Below are positions 1 through 9,087 of a DNA stretch of 64,000 nt, in pieces. The notes below the pieces were generated by a model. It was not told where the DNA came from, ran no database searches, and was given only the letters and a program-made list of their open reading frames with translations. Position numbers and translations under genes: made by a program. The stretch is from Candidatus Sulfidibacterium hydrothermale (lineage in GTDB: Bacteria > Bacteroidota > Bacteroidia > Bacteroidales > F082): positions 310,001-374,000 of the forward strand of contig NZ_CP083760.1 in the NCBI RefSeq assembly GCF_020149915.1. The letters run 5' to 3'. Each line of letters opens with the position of its first letter. Within the stretch, counting starts at the first letter, position 1.

Positions 1-3000
1 GGACTAAATCGCGTTGTGAAATGGCTACATTAATTTTTTCTGTTTCGGTGTTGAATTCGATTTTTACCGGATATGATTTTCTGAAGAGGCTGATGGTTGA
101 TTGGATGGTTTGGATCAAATCAGCTTTTTCCTCTTTCGGTTTTTGGGTTTTTGAAAAATCATAGAACATATCGACCACCTCATTCAGTGTTTCTATTTGG
201 TCGATGAGCGACTGGCTTATGGTTTCTGTTTTTTCTTTGAACGACGGGTCGTTTGCCTGGTACAGTTTTTTTAAATATTGAATATTTAATTTCATTGGGG
301 TGAGCGGATTCCTTATCTCATGGGCAATTTGTTGTGCCATTTCTCGCCAGGCTTTTTCTCTTTCTGAGTCTTTTAGCAAACGGGCACTTTCTTCCAGTTT
401 GTCAACCATGCTGTTGTATGCTTCTATGAGTTTTCCGATCTCGTCCTGCCGTGGCCATTCAATTTTTTCGTTTTGTTTTTCAATACTTACATTTTTTATT
501 TTTTGCTGCAGTACCTCCAATGGTTTCGTCAGTAATTTGGACAGATAAATCATGATGAGCATTCCAATCAGTCCGCTAAATACGAATAAATTGATCAGAT
601 TGGTCAACATTCGGAAGTAGGTGTATTGCAGTTCTGATTGCCGGGCAAAATATGGCAGGTTGATAATTCCGGCTTCTTTCCCGTTCTCCAGAATTAGCGG
701 GGCATAAGCAGAATAAAATGTAGCGTTTCTGATTTTTTCTTTGCCGAGATAGAACAATTTGTGTTCTTTTTCGATTTTGAAAAATGCTTCCGGATTCATG
801 AGTTTCGATTGTAATCCTGCGCTAAAAATTTCAGGTCTCGATGAGGTAATAAGAAAACCGGACGGGTTGTATAAATGGATATCCGTGAAAAAAATCATGG
901 AAAGTTTTTGCAGATAAATTTGTAAGCCTGCCGGCTGGTTGGGGTACGGATAAAAATTTTGTTTTAGCTCTATGGCTACCGAGTTGATTTTTTCTTTGAG
1001 AATATTACTGATATTTCTTTTGCTGTTGGTGTTGAAATACGAAATGATCACCATGGTGAGAATGGCGTAAACTACCATCATGGCCGAGAACATGGTAATT
1101 TGTAAACGGGTACTGAACGAATAACGATAGGTTTTCCGGATTTGTTTTCCGTAGGTTATGACAATGTAAGTTACCAGAATAATGGCCAGCAAAATAAATG
1201 ATAACGAGAAAGGAAGTAGCCGGTCGGAGAGTTTGGTTTGCGGCCGGCTGACGATCAGGATTTCATTTTTCCCTACCGGAATTTTATAGTGCGTGAAACC
1301 ATCCAGGTTGATAAATGTCCTTTCCGGTTCTGTTTTGTATTTTGCCATGTCGATGGGGTACAGAAAATCGCCAAACTTATATTCCAACTTTCCCTGTCGA
1401 TAAAAAGCAAAGGAATAACCGGAGAGATTTATTTTGTCTTCTTTTTTATTTTGTAACAGCTCCGGGTAGCCAATCCCTTTGGGGATGATGTTGGTGAAAA
1501 ATTCGACATATAAGTTGAAAGGCGTGTTCTTTTCGTTGTATTTGAATTGGGCCAGGTAATAAATACTTTCTCCTGTATTGGGGATGAACGAGAGCTCAAA
1601 ATGCGTTGTGCTGTCAATTACCGGACCTTTTAGCCGTTTAAAGAACCTTTCGCATTCGATAAGCCGGTTTTCCGGCTGAATCTCTAATTGTTGTCCCGGT
1701 TCGCATAAGGTTACCTGTGTCGTGTAGGCCTTAAGTGTTTTGCCAAAGTATTTTTGTGAGAGTATTTTTTTAATCGCAGATTCTTTATTTCCACTTTTCC
1801 CGTAGATGACTTTCCGAATTGTTTGATCGTTTAAAATCTTGGCCGCTTTGTTTTTTACCATGTATTCTAAAAACGGGTCTCTTTTTTGGGTAAGCAGATT
1901 GGCCGTGTAAATTTGTCGGGCGTTTTTGTTGGCTTTTTCATTTTGGTTTAAAACGAAAGCGATGACCAATGATAAAATAAAGATCGTTAAAAGGCTGTGG
2001 ATGTACGGTTTTTCTTTTCGGTCAATTTTGTATATCGTGATGGTGAGTGAGGTGGTAATGAACCAGGCTGCAATGATTTCTTGTTTGTTGAACGGGAAAA
2101 TCAGAAAGAAAATGGCAGCTATAACCAGTAAAAGGGCCAGCACATAACTGTCTTTCAGTTTGTTTTTTTTGTAAATTGATACGAAGAAATCAATCCACAG
2201 ATAAATGAGGACATTAACAACAATCAGGATAAAGATATTTACGAATCCGGTTTGGGTAAAGTAGATGTTCTCATGAAATAATATTCCTGAGCGGTTTTGT
2301 ATCAGACTTTCTGTAACGGAATAGAAAAGAATGGGAATGCTCAATACGATGATTTCTATCCCCAATATTTTTAGCCATTTGTTCTTTTGCCATTTTTTCT
2401 GATCTTCTTTTTCTGTATTCCGCAAAAACTGAAGAAACACAATAAACCAGATGGCATTTATTAGAATATCTGCTGCCGTGTGAAATCCCGGAATTTTTGT
2501 CAGCGGGTTACTGGCAAACTCAAGACGGAATATTTCCGGGAATCCGGCCCATGCAACGATCAGCCGTAGAAAAATTAAAACAAGAATAAATAAAAACTGT
2601 TTGGTTCTTTTGGATATTCTTTGTGGCTTTTGAATTTGATAGAAGACGAAAACCGATTCCAGTCCGGTATAAATGATGATCAGGTAGAGTATGAAAAACC
2701 ATAAAGGAATGGCTTTGGGTTTTTGTGTTTTGTCGGTTGTAATGGTAATGTTCCAATTTTTTAGCGGGATGTTGTTTTTGTTAAAATGTAGCCCTTTGAT
2801 AATTCGGCTTCCCGGTGGCAGGTTTTTTTGGTTTAAGGAGATGAAAACCGAAATGGTGAATTTGTTTTGTTTTTTTTGGTAGAGGAGATAGAGTTTGTTT
2901 TTTTCGAAGTGAAAAACAGGGGTGTTGATTTTTGTCATCTGAAGAAGGTGCTCCGGGAAAATGTTGTTGTTCCAAAAGACGATTTTCCCTTTTTGGGTGA

Positions 3001-3277
3001 TGACAATGATGTCTTTTGACTTTTTAAACTGTTTTTCTAATATGGTCCAGTTGATCTCTTTTTTTTGCTTCACTAAACCGGACACTTTGTTTGCTGTTGT
3101 AATGGCCTGATTAACAGTTAGCTCAATCTTGTTTTTTGCCCGTTTAACTACATTTTCCGGCGCATAAAACTTTTCCGTTAATAAACTGGTCGTAAAAAAC
3201 AGAAAGAGAAGAAGGAATAACAGGGTTATCCTGCGATAAAATTGTTTTTTTTTCTTTTCTTTTGTGTAGATGGGCAT
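1..3277 (-). CDS. NtrY-like membrane sensor histidine kinase (3' end missing)
   Basis: Sensor kinase of a two-component system. The reading frame is open from an ATG at 3277 to the window edge, giving 1092 codons, and the C-terminal ATPase domain lies outside. The H-box (HEIRNPLTPMKL) has its phospho-accepting His at about residue 986 and is preceded by a HAMP-like linker and coiled region. The N-terminal part is unusual. There is one membrane segment near residue 20, then roughly eight hydrophobic segments between about 195 and 440, a soluble stretch, two more segments, an extracytoplasmic region with PAS/Cache-like spacing, and a last segment before HAMP. The NPLTP H-box resembles NtrY. The methyltransferase gene ends 38 bp upstream, so the two are probably co-transcribed. 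No partner response regulator is visible. The kinase assignment is firm; the ligand is unknown. Confidence 0.9.
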   Translation of the reverse strand, partial: MPIYTKEKKKKQFYRRITLLFLLLFLFFTTSLLTEKFYAPENVVKRAKNKIELTVNQAITTANKVSGLVKQKKEINWTILEKQFKKSKDIIVITQKGKIVFWNNNIFPEHLLQMTKINTPVFHFEKNKLYLLYQKKQNKFTISVFISLNQKNLPPGSRIIKGLHFNKNNIPLKNWNITITTDKTQKPKAIPLWFFILYLIIIYTGLESVFVFYQIQKPQRISKRTKQFLFILVLIFLRLIVAWAGFPEIFRLEFASNPLTKIPGFHTAADILINAIWFIVFLQFLRNTEKEDQKKWQKNKWLKILGIEIIVLSIPILFYSVTESLIQNRSGILFHENIYFTQTGFVNIFILIVVNVLIYLWIDFFVSIYKKNKLKDSYVLALLLVIAAIFFLIFPFNKQEIIAAWFITTSLTITIYKIDRKEKPYIHSLLTIFILSLVIAFVLNQNEKANKNARQIYTANLLTQKRDPFLEYMVKNKAAKILNDQTIRKVIYGKSGNKESAIKKILSQKYFGKTLKAYTTQVTLCEPGQQLEIQPENRLIECERFFKRLKGPVIDSTTHFELSFIPNTGESIYYLAQFKYNEKNTPFNLYVEFFTNIIPKGIGYPELLQNKKEDKINLSGYSFAFYRQGKLEYKFGDFLYPIDMAKYKTEPERTFINLDGFTHYKIPVGKNEILIVSRPQTKLSDRLLPFSLSFILLAIILVTYIVITYGKQIRKTYRYSFSTRLQITMFSAMMVVYAILTMVIISYFNTNSKRNISNILKEKINSVAIELKQNFYPYPNQPAGLQIYLQKLSMIFFTDIHLYNPSGFLITSSRPEIFSAGLQSKLMNPEAFFKIEKEHKLFYLGKEKIRNATFYSAYAPLILENGKEAGIINLPYFARQSELQYTYFRMLTNLINLFVFSGLIGMLIMIYLSKLLTKPLEVLQQKIKNVSIEKQNEKIEWPRQDEIGKLIEAYNSMVDKLEESARLLKDSEREKAWREMAQQIAHEIRNPLTPMKLNIQYLKKLYQANDPSFKEKTETISQSLIDQIETLNEVVDMFYDFSKTQKPKEEKADLIQTIQSTISLFRKSYPVKIEFNTETEKINVAISQRDLV

Positions 3278-3315
3278 CGTATTCTTTTTTCTTCCGAATA
3301 CGTAAAAGTACGAAA

Positions 3316-4215
3316 TTAGTTTTTCTTTTGATCGGTTGCTTTTTCAATCACATAAATCAGGCTTGAGTATTCTCCGGTTTGTCGGGCCGACCGGTTTGAT
3401 CTCCATCCTTTGATGAACCCCCTAAACAGGGGAAGTTTTTTTTGCCGGTATTTTTCGCTCAGATAGGATACATAATACGCATCCATTTTCATGGGAACGA
3501 TTTTTATGATTTTTAATTCTTTGTTTTTCAATAGGTTGCTTAACGATTCCTTTGTAAAATGGTATAGGTGCCTTGGAACGTCTAATGCGGCCCAGTATTT
3601 ATGATAATGTTTTGAATCCCAGCTGTTTGGGTTTGGTAGAGCGATGATTATTTTCCCGTTATCTTTTAATAATCTTTTGGTTTGATCAATTCTTTTGTTG
3701 ATATCGGGCACGTGTTCCAGTACATGCCACATGGAAATGATATCAAATTCTTTTTTCGGCCACTGGTCTAATTTTGTTTCTGTTTCTATTTGCAGGTGGT
3801 AATTTTTTCTTCCGAACGTTCTTGCTTTTTCGCTGGGTTCTATTCCTTTTGTATCCCACTGTTGTTTTTTGAAAAAATTTAATAGTTCGCCGGTACCACA
3901 ACCGATATCCAATATTTTTCCGCGCTTGACATACTGATTGATTAAGTTGTATTTTTTCCGGATATTTTTTTGCCTTAGTTGGGCATAAAGAAAACTTAAT
4001 GGGTTTTTCTTTTCCGTTTGGTGTGAAAAATATTCGTTCGACTGGTAATATTTGGGAAGTTCTTTTTCCTCAGGTTGTGGAGTGGTAAAACGTATTTTAC
4101 AGGTTTGGCATTCCCATATTTCAAAAGCTTCGCCCGTTAAAAAATAATCTTTTGTTTCCAGAAATTTTGTTGTCTCTTCAGAGGCACATACCGGACATTT
4201 TTGCATCTTTTCCAT
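3316..4215 (-). CDS. Class I SAM-dependent methyltransferase with N-terminal zinc ribbon
   Basis: A 299-residue predicted cytosolic methyltransferase. Residues 7-40 hold a CxxC...CxxC zinc-ribbon pair (CPVC and CQTC). The Rossmann methyltransferase core follows, with SAM motif I ILDIGCGTGEL near residue 100, an acidic motif (GIEPS) and a WHVLEHVPD segment typical of the UbiG-like methyltransferase_11 family. The zinc ribbon plus methyltransferase layout occurs in enzymes that modify sugars, lipids or small molecules, and the substrate cannot be read from sequence. The gene sits between mnmG (29 bp) and the histidine kinase (38 bp) on the same strand. An internal ATG three codons in is an alternative start. 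Confidence 0.85.
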   Translation of the reverse strand: MEKMQKCPVCASEETTKFLETKDYFLTGEAFEIWECQTCKIRFTTPQPEEKELPKYYQSNEYFSHQTEKKNPLSFLYAQLRQKNIRKKYNLINQYVKRGKILDIGCGTGELLNFFKKQQWDTKGIEPSEKARTFGRKNYHLQIETETKLDQWPKKEFDIISMWHVLEHVPDINKRIDQTKRLLKDNGKIIIALPNPNSWDSKHYHKYWAALDVPRHLYHFTKESLSNLLKNKELKIIKIVPMKMDAYYVSYLSEKYRQKKLPLFRGFIKGWRSNRSARQTGEYSSLIYVIEKATDQKKN

Positions 4216-4244
4216 TTTGGTTGTTTCACGTGAAACATTCTTTC

Positions 4245-6119
4245 TTATCGGCCTAAATAAACCAGTAAAACGTTAATGTCGGATGGAGAAACCCCGCTGA
4301 TTCGTGCTGCCTGGCCGATGGTTTTAGGTTTGATTTTCGTAAGTTTTTCTCGTGCTTCGTATGAAATGGATTTTAATTGTTGATAATTGAAATCGGGTTT
4401 TAAAGGGATGTTTTCCAGTTTGTCTAATTTAATGGCGATCTCCTGTTCCTTTTTAATGTATCCATCGTATTTGATTTGGATCTCTGCCGATTCGATACAC
4501 TGGTCGTCAATTTTGTTTTTTTGAGTGAATGTTTTTAGTGCCGAAAGTTCTTCGGTTAAGTCGCTCAGGCGGATTTGCGGACGTAATAATACTGTGGCTA
4601 GTTTTACTTTTTGTTTTAGTGGTGCAGTATTATTCTTTTCTAAAAGATGATTGATTTGTTCCGGAGCGATCCCTGTCTCTTTTAAAAACGTAATGAGCTG
4701 TTCTATTTTTTCTTTTTTTGCCTGATATTTTTCAAAGTGGGCAGCCGGAACCAGGCCTAACTGGTATCCTTTTTCTGTTAACCGGGTGTCGGCATTATCT
4801 TGACGCAGCAGAATCCGGTGTTCTGCTCTGGAAGTAAACATCCGGTACGGTTCGTCCACGCCTTTGGTGATCAGGTCATCAATCAGCACGCCGATATAGG
4901 CTTCTGAGCGCTTTAATATGAACGGTTCTTCTTCTTTTATTTTTCGGTGGGCGTTGATGCCGGCCATGATTCCCTGTGCCGCTGCTTCTTCGTAACCGGT
5001 GGTTCCGTTGATTTGTCCGGCAAAAAATAAATTTTTTATTTTTTTGGTTTCCAGGCTCGCATTTAATTGTGTCGGCGAAAAATAATCGTATTCAATGGCG
5101 TAACCCGGTCTGAAGATTTTGGCATTTTCCAGGCCCGGGATTTTTCTTAAGGCTTTTACCTGGATATGATCGGGCAGGGATGATGAAAAGCCGTTAAGGT
5201 AGTATTCAATGGTATTCCATCCTTCCGGTTCAACAAATAACTGGTGCCTTGATTTATCCGAAAAACGTTCAATCTTGTCTTCGATTGACGGACAATAGCG
5301 CGGTCCGACTCCTTTTATTCTTCCGGTGAACATGGGTGATTCCGAAAATCCGAGTTTTAGGGTGTCGTGTACCTGTGGAGATGTATAAGTAATCCAGCAG
5401 CTTTTCTGTTTGGTTAGTTTTGTTTTTTCGAAGAAGGAAAAATTCCCCGGATTTTCGTCTCCTTTTTGTTCTTCCATTTTCGAAAAATCGATGGTTCTCC
5501 CGTCGATTCGAACCGGGGTTCCCGTTTTTAGTTGGAGAGTTTCAAATCCCAGTTTTTTAATTTGGTCGCTAAGACCGTAGCTGGCCGGGTCACCTAACCG
5601 GCCTCCGGGAAATTGCTTGGTTCCGATATGTATTTTTCCGTTCAGGAAAGTCCCGTTGGTTAAAATAACCGTTTTGGATTTAATCTCGATTCCCATTGCG
5701 GTTTTTACTCCGATGACGTAATCTCCGCGAATCAAAAGGCCGGTTACGGTATCTTGCCAGAAGTCGAGATTGGGTGTTTGTTCCAGCATATTTCTCCATA
5801 CGGCTGAAAACAGCATCCGGTCACTTTGGGCTCTCGGGCTCCACATGGCCGGCCCTTTTGATTTGTTTAGCATACGGAACTGAATCATGGATTTGTCCGT
5901 TACGATTCCGGAATACCCTCCCAATGCGTCAATTTCGCGTACGATTTGGCCTTTGGCAATGCCTCCCATGGCCGGGTTGCACGACATTTGGGCAATGGCA
6001 TTCAGGTTCATGGTGATCAAAAGTGTTTTTGATCCGAGATTTGCAGCGGCAGCGGCAGCTTCAGAACCTGCGTGACCGGCACCCACAACAATCACATCGT
6101 ATTGTTCAAACATTTCCAT
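4245..6119 (-). CDS. mnmG: tRNA uridine-5-carboxymethylaminomethyl modification enzyme MnmG
   Basis: FAD-dependent enzyme that, with MnmE, installs (carboxymethyl)aminomethyl groups on U34 of certain tRNAs. At 624 residues it has normal family length. Visible features are the N-terminal FAD Rossmann motif VGAGHAGSEAA, the Cys-containing SCNPAMGGIAKG signature, GTFLNGKIHIG, a second GxG-containing region, and the C-terminal helical domain with SRAEHRILLRQDNAD and the terminal GVSPSDINVLLVYL segment that contacts MnmE and tRNA. An ATG two codons downstream is an alternative start. It lies 21 bp after ybeY on the same strand, a likely translation-related operon. Confidence 0.97.
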   Translation of the reverse strand: MEMFEQYDVIVVGAGHAGSEAAAAAANLGSKTLLITMNLNAIAQMSCNPAMGGIAKGQIVREIDALGGYSGIVTDKSMIQFRMLNKSKGPAMWSPRAQSDRMLFSAVWRNMLEQTPNLDFWQDTVTGLLIRGDYVIGVKTAMGIEIKSKTVILTNGTFLNGKIHIGTKQFPGGRLGDPASYGLSDQIKKLGFETLQLKTGTPVRIDGRTIDFSKMEEQKGDENPGNFSFFEKTKLTKQKSCWITYTSPQVHDTLKLGFSESPMFTGRIKGVGPRYCPSIEDKIERFSDKSRHQLFVEPEGWNTIEYYLNGFSSSLPDHIQVKALRKIPGLENAKIFRPGYAIEYDYFSPTQLNASLETKKIKNLFFAGQINGTTGYEEAAAQGIMAGINAHRKIKEEEPFILKRSEAYIGVLIDDLITKGVDEPYRMFTSRAEHRILLRQDNADTRLTEKGYQLGLVPAAHFEKYQAKKEKIEQLITFLKETGIAPEQINHLLEKNNTAPLKQKVKLATVLLRPQIRLSDLTEELSALKTFTQKNKIDDQCIESAEIQIKYDGYIKKEQEIAIKLDKLENIPLKPDFNYQQLKSISYEAREKLTKIKPKTIGQAARISGVSPSDINVLLVYLGR

Positions 6120-6140
6120 GATGTTCCACGTGAAACAAAA

Positions 6141-6563
6141 TTATTTTTGCGGCAGCAAAGATAGGTAATAATCTTCTTTGGCACGCATCTGTTGCCTTTC
6201 TTCGTCGGTGTGGTCGTCGTATCCAATGAGATGTAAAACTCCGTGAACCAAAACACGAGCCAACTCGGTTTGAAAAGGGATTTTCCTTGTTTTTGCGTTT
6301 TCATTAACCCGTTCCGTACTGATGAAAATTTCTCCGGAAATTATTTCCGCAGAACCCGATAGTGGAAAGGTGATGATATCGGTGTAATAATCGTGCTGTA
6401 AAAATGAACGGTTGATCTGAAGTAAACTTTCATCGGTGCAAAAATGATATAAAATATCTCCTGTTTTGTATTGCTCAGAAGCAATTACTTTTTTTAACCA
6501 ATTGGAATAAACAGAAGGATGAAAGGAAAATTTATCTGCACTATCAAATTGAAAATTAATCAT
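6141..6563 (-). CDS. ybeY: Endoribonuclease YbeY, 16S rRNA maturation factor
   Basis: A 140-residue metalloprotein involved in 16S rRNA 3' processing and ribosome quality control. The zinc motif HGVLHLIGYDDH, with the three conserved histidines, lies near the C-terminus and is followed by the usual acidic helix (TDEERQQMRAKED). The upstream core SLLQINRSFLQHDYYTDIITFPL matches the family pattern of a conserved NxxF then TDVxSFP. It ends 21 bp before mnmG and starts 4 bp after the stop of the RsbW-like gene, so the three are probably one transcript. Confidence 0.95.
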   Translation of the reverse strand: MINFQFDSADKFSFHPSVYSNWLKKVIASEQYKTGDILYHFCTDESLLQINRSFLQHDYYTDIITFPLSGSAEIISGEIFISTERVNENAKTRKIPFQTELARVLVHGVLHLIGYDDHTDEERQQMRAKEDYYLSLLPQK

Positions 6564-6567
6564 TTAA

Positions 6568-7011
6568 CTATATTGTATATTCTTCCTGTTTTTGAATTTG
6601 TTCTGGTGGTTCTCCCGAAATATCTTCAGGAAGTTCCCCGAGATTAAATTTTAATATTAGTTCGGTTTTTTTTAAAATGACCTCGTCACAGACTTTTTGT
6701 ATTAAAAAGATGGCTTTTGTCGGACTGTCTTTTGCTTCATCCGGCAAATAGTGCTTTTTGAATGATGCCAAAATAGCCGGCGTTAATTCGGCAATGCTAA
6801 GAATAAAAAAATCATTTTGCCGGGAAGCCGTCAGGGTAATTTCCTGATTTGAGTGGACGATGTGTTGAAATAAAAGCGTGCAGGCGGTTTGAATATTTCC
6901 GCGATAAATGGTATTTACTTTCCATAGATCGAAAAGATACTCCAGAAAAAATTCAAGATTTACCTGAATGGCTTCTGTGGATTTTATCTGATAAGCTGCA
7001 GTCAGATTCAT
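6568..7011 (-). CDS. RsbW-like ATPase-fold protein with degenerate nucleotide site
   Basis: A 147-residue cytosolic protein starting at the ATG at 7011. An in-frame extension to 7164 would overrun the divergent M1 peptidase promoter and start, and its residues look non-coding. Spacing and hydrophobic pattern resemble anti-sigma-factor (RsbW/SpoIIAB) GHKL ATPases. However, the helix that should carry the Mg-ATP N-box (residues 39-56, NIQTACTLLFQHIVHSN) lacks the Glu and Asn needed for ATP binding, and no clear GxG lid is present. It is likely a non-catalytic binding relative. It is encoded 4 bp before ybeY. The fold assignment is inference from a weak pattern match. Confidence 0.55.
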   Translation of the reverse strand: MNLTAAYQIKSTEAIQVNLEFFLEYLFDLWKVNTIYRGNIQTACTLLFQHIVHSNQEITLTASRQNDFFILSIAELTPAILASFKKHYLPDEAKDSPTKAIFLIQKVCDEVILKKTELILKFNLGELPEDISGEPPEQIQKQEEYTI

Positions 7012-7062
7012 TGTTGTCCGTGTTTTTATTTTGCCTTTTATACCCGGTTTTGCTTGGTAAGG

Positions 7063-7093
7063 TTTCTTTTCGGTGCGTTTTTGTGTATTTTTG
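7063..7093 (+). promoter_or_regulatory. Bacteroidota-type promoter of the M1 peptidase gene
   Basis: TTTC at 7063-7066, a 19-nt spacer, then TATTTTTG at 7086-7093, matching the TTTG / TAnnTTTG pattern of Bacteroidota primary sigma factors. Transcription would begin near 7100, about 13 nt before the ATG at 7113. Confidence 0.6.
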
Positions 7094-7112
7094 AAATGAA
7101 AAAACGATAGTG

Positions 7113-9062
7113 ATGTTCCGGTTTTTGTTTCTCTTTTTGCTTTTTCTGGATTTTGTGCCGGCACAAGCTCAGCGACAAGTATCTCCTGACCGGTTTAAAC
7201 AGGCTTTTTCACCTGAATACGCCTGGCAAAGTAAATATCTTTTTGATTACGATGTGCATTTTTATGGCCTGGATATTTCAGTGAGTCCGGTCAGCCGTTT
7301 TATTCAGGGAAGTTGTACGCTTGAAGCGACTACTTTGATCCCTCATTTTGATACGCTGGCCGTGGAATTAATCCCGGAAATGGAAATTGATTCCGCCCTT
7401 TTTAAAGGAAGGAAGTTAGCCGTTCCCCAGAGAGATGACAATAATGTTCTTTTTGTGTTGCCGGATATTCCGGATAGTGGAAGCTTATTTTCTGTTCAGA
7501 TTTTTTATCACGGGACACCGCCTGAAGGAGGCTTTTTTTCGGGTGTTACAACTGCTTACAACGCGACCTGGGATAAACGGGTTACTTGGTCGTTATCGGA
7601 ACCTTTTGCGGCAAAACAGTGGTTTCCGGTAAAAGAAGACCTGAAAGATAAAGCGGATTCGGCTTGGATTTTCCTGACTGTGGATTCGATCTATATGGCA
7701 GGCTCAGAAGGCCTTTTAACCCGGGTGGTAGATCTTCCGGGCGGGAAAAGACGTTTCGAATGGAAAACGCATTATCCTATTGATTATTACTTACTTTCGT
7801 TTGCTGTAGCTGATTATCGCGACTTCAGTTTTTATGCTCATCCGGATGATCCCAAAGGAGATTCTGTTTTGGTCCAGAATTTTATTTATGATTCTGATGC
7901 GTATCTGAAACAAAATGAAGATGCCATTAAACGAACCGCAAAATTTATCGAGTTGTATGTAAAGCTGTTTGGCCCGTATCCGTTCCGGAAAGAAAAATAT
8001 GGCCATTGTCTGACCGAGCTTCCCGGGGGAATGGAACATCAAACCATGACAACTTTGGGTAGTTTTGGTTTTGATTTGGTGGCCCATGAGTTGGGGCACA
8101 TGTGGTTCGGTGACGATGTTACCTGTGCTGACTGGAGTGACATTTGGGTGAACGAAGGTTTTGCCTCTTATGCCGATTATCTGGCCAACGAATATATTCT
8201 TGGAGACAGTATAGCGCAGATTTTTATCCGTAAGGCGGAGGATTATGTAATGACTCAGCCGGGAGGGTCTGTTTATATCCCTGAAGATCAGATTTATATG
8301 GGGAATGAAGGACGGATTTTTAATGGCCGGCTTTCGTATGATAAAGGGGCGGTTTTGCTTCACATGTTACGTCATGAAATTCATCAGGATAGCGTGTTCT
8401 TTACGATACTGAAAACGTACTTGATCCGTTTTGCCGGCGGGGTGGCTACCGGTGATGATTTCCGAAAAATTGTTGATGAAATTACCGGAAAAGATTATCG
8501 TTGGTTTTTCCAGCAATGGTACTATGGCGAAGGTTATCCTGAATTTTCCGTTGACTGGTATCAGCAATCGGATACGTTGCATATTTTAAGTACAGAAACC
8601 ACTTCAACCGATAACCCGTCTTTTTTTAAAATGACAGTTGATTATCAACTGGTTTATGATAACGGTTTGGACACCATCGTCCGGCTGGTTCAGACAGAAC
8701 AAAACAATCATTTTGTTGTTCCTGTAAAAGGTAAAGTAAGCGCCATTCACATCGATCCTGATCACTGGTCGCTGTTAAAAGTTTTGCGGAACGATTTTGT
8801 TGGCATACAGGAAGAAAAAAATCCGGCAAGTTTTACGCTGTCTCCTGTTCCGGTTAGAAATATGCTTTTTATGCAGTTTTTTCATCCCGACAGGAGTGAA
8901 AAAAACGTCATTATTTCGGACATGAACGGCCGTATCTTTTTTAGAAAAAATACAACGGCTGTCCGGTTTCAAATTCCGGTTTCAAAATTTCCGCCCGGAT
9001 TATATGTCGCGCGGGTAATGGCAAACGGACAGATTTATGTTAAGAAATTTGTGAAATGGTAA
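7113..9062 (+). CDS. Secreted M1-family zinc aminopeptidase with T9SS sorting domain
   Basis: A 649-residue gluzincin aminopeptidase expected on or outside the outer membrane. A hydrophobic signal peptide ends near AQAQ at residue 20. An N-terminal beta domain is followed by the substrate-binding GGMEHQTM segment (the GAMEN equivalent) and the zinc motif HELGHMWFGD, with H325, E326, H329 and third ligand E348 in WVNEGFA. A Tyr in the RLSYDKGA segment is the probable transition-state stabiliser. The last 75 or so residues form a type A T9SS sorting domain (LSPVPVRNML, then GLYVARV and a terminal KKFVKW). The ATG at 7113 is preferred over the GTG codon before it. The epimerase gene follows after 25 bp. 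Confidence 0.93.
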   Translation: MFRFLFLFLLFLDFVPAQAQRQVSPDRFKQAFSPEYAWQSKYLFDYDVHFYGLDISVSPVSRFIQGSCTLEATTLIPHFDTLAVELIPEMEIDSALFKGRKLAVPQRDDNNVLFVLPDIPDSGSLFSVQIFYHGTPPEGGFFSGVTTAYNATWDKRVTWSLSEPFAAKQWFPVKEDLKDKADSAWIFLTVDSIYMAGSEGLLTRVVDLPGGKRRFEWKTHYPIDYYLLSFAVADYRDFSFYAHPDDPKGDSVLVQNFIYDSDAYLKQNEDAIKRTAKFIELYVKLFGPYPFRKEKYGHCLTELPGGMEHQTMTTLGSFGFDLVAHELGHMWFGDDVTCADWSDIWVNEGFASYADYLANEYILGDSIAQIFIRKAEDYVMTQPGGSVYIPEDQIYMGNEGRIFNGRLSYDKGAVLLHMLRHEIHQDSVFFTILKTYLIRFAGGVATGDDFRKIVDEITGKDYRWFFQQWYYGEGYPEFSVDWYQQSDTLHILSTETTSTDNPSFFKMTVDYQLVYDNGLDTIVRLVQTEQNNHFVVPVKGKVSAIHIDPDHWSLLKVLRNDFVGIQEEKNPASFTLSPVPVRNMLFMQFFHPDRSEKNVIISDMNGRIFFRKNTTAVRFQIPVSKFPPGLYVARVMANGQIYVKKFVKW

Positions 9063-9087
9063 AGCCAAATGCGCTAATTTAGCCGGC

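Noticed and set aside
7012-7164. N-terminal extension of the RsbW-like protein
   Set aside because: It would cover the promoter and start of the divergent M1 peptidase, and its residues are Lys/Thr-rich without family similarity.
7791-8363. 190-codon open frame on the minus strand
   Set aside because: Antisense to the M1 peptidase catalytic domain, which is intact; no family features.
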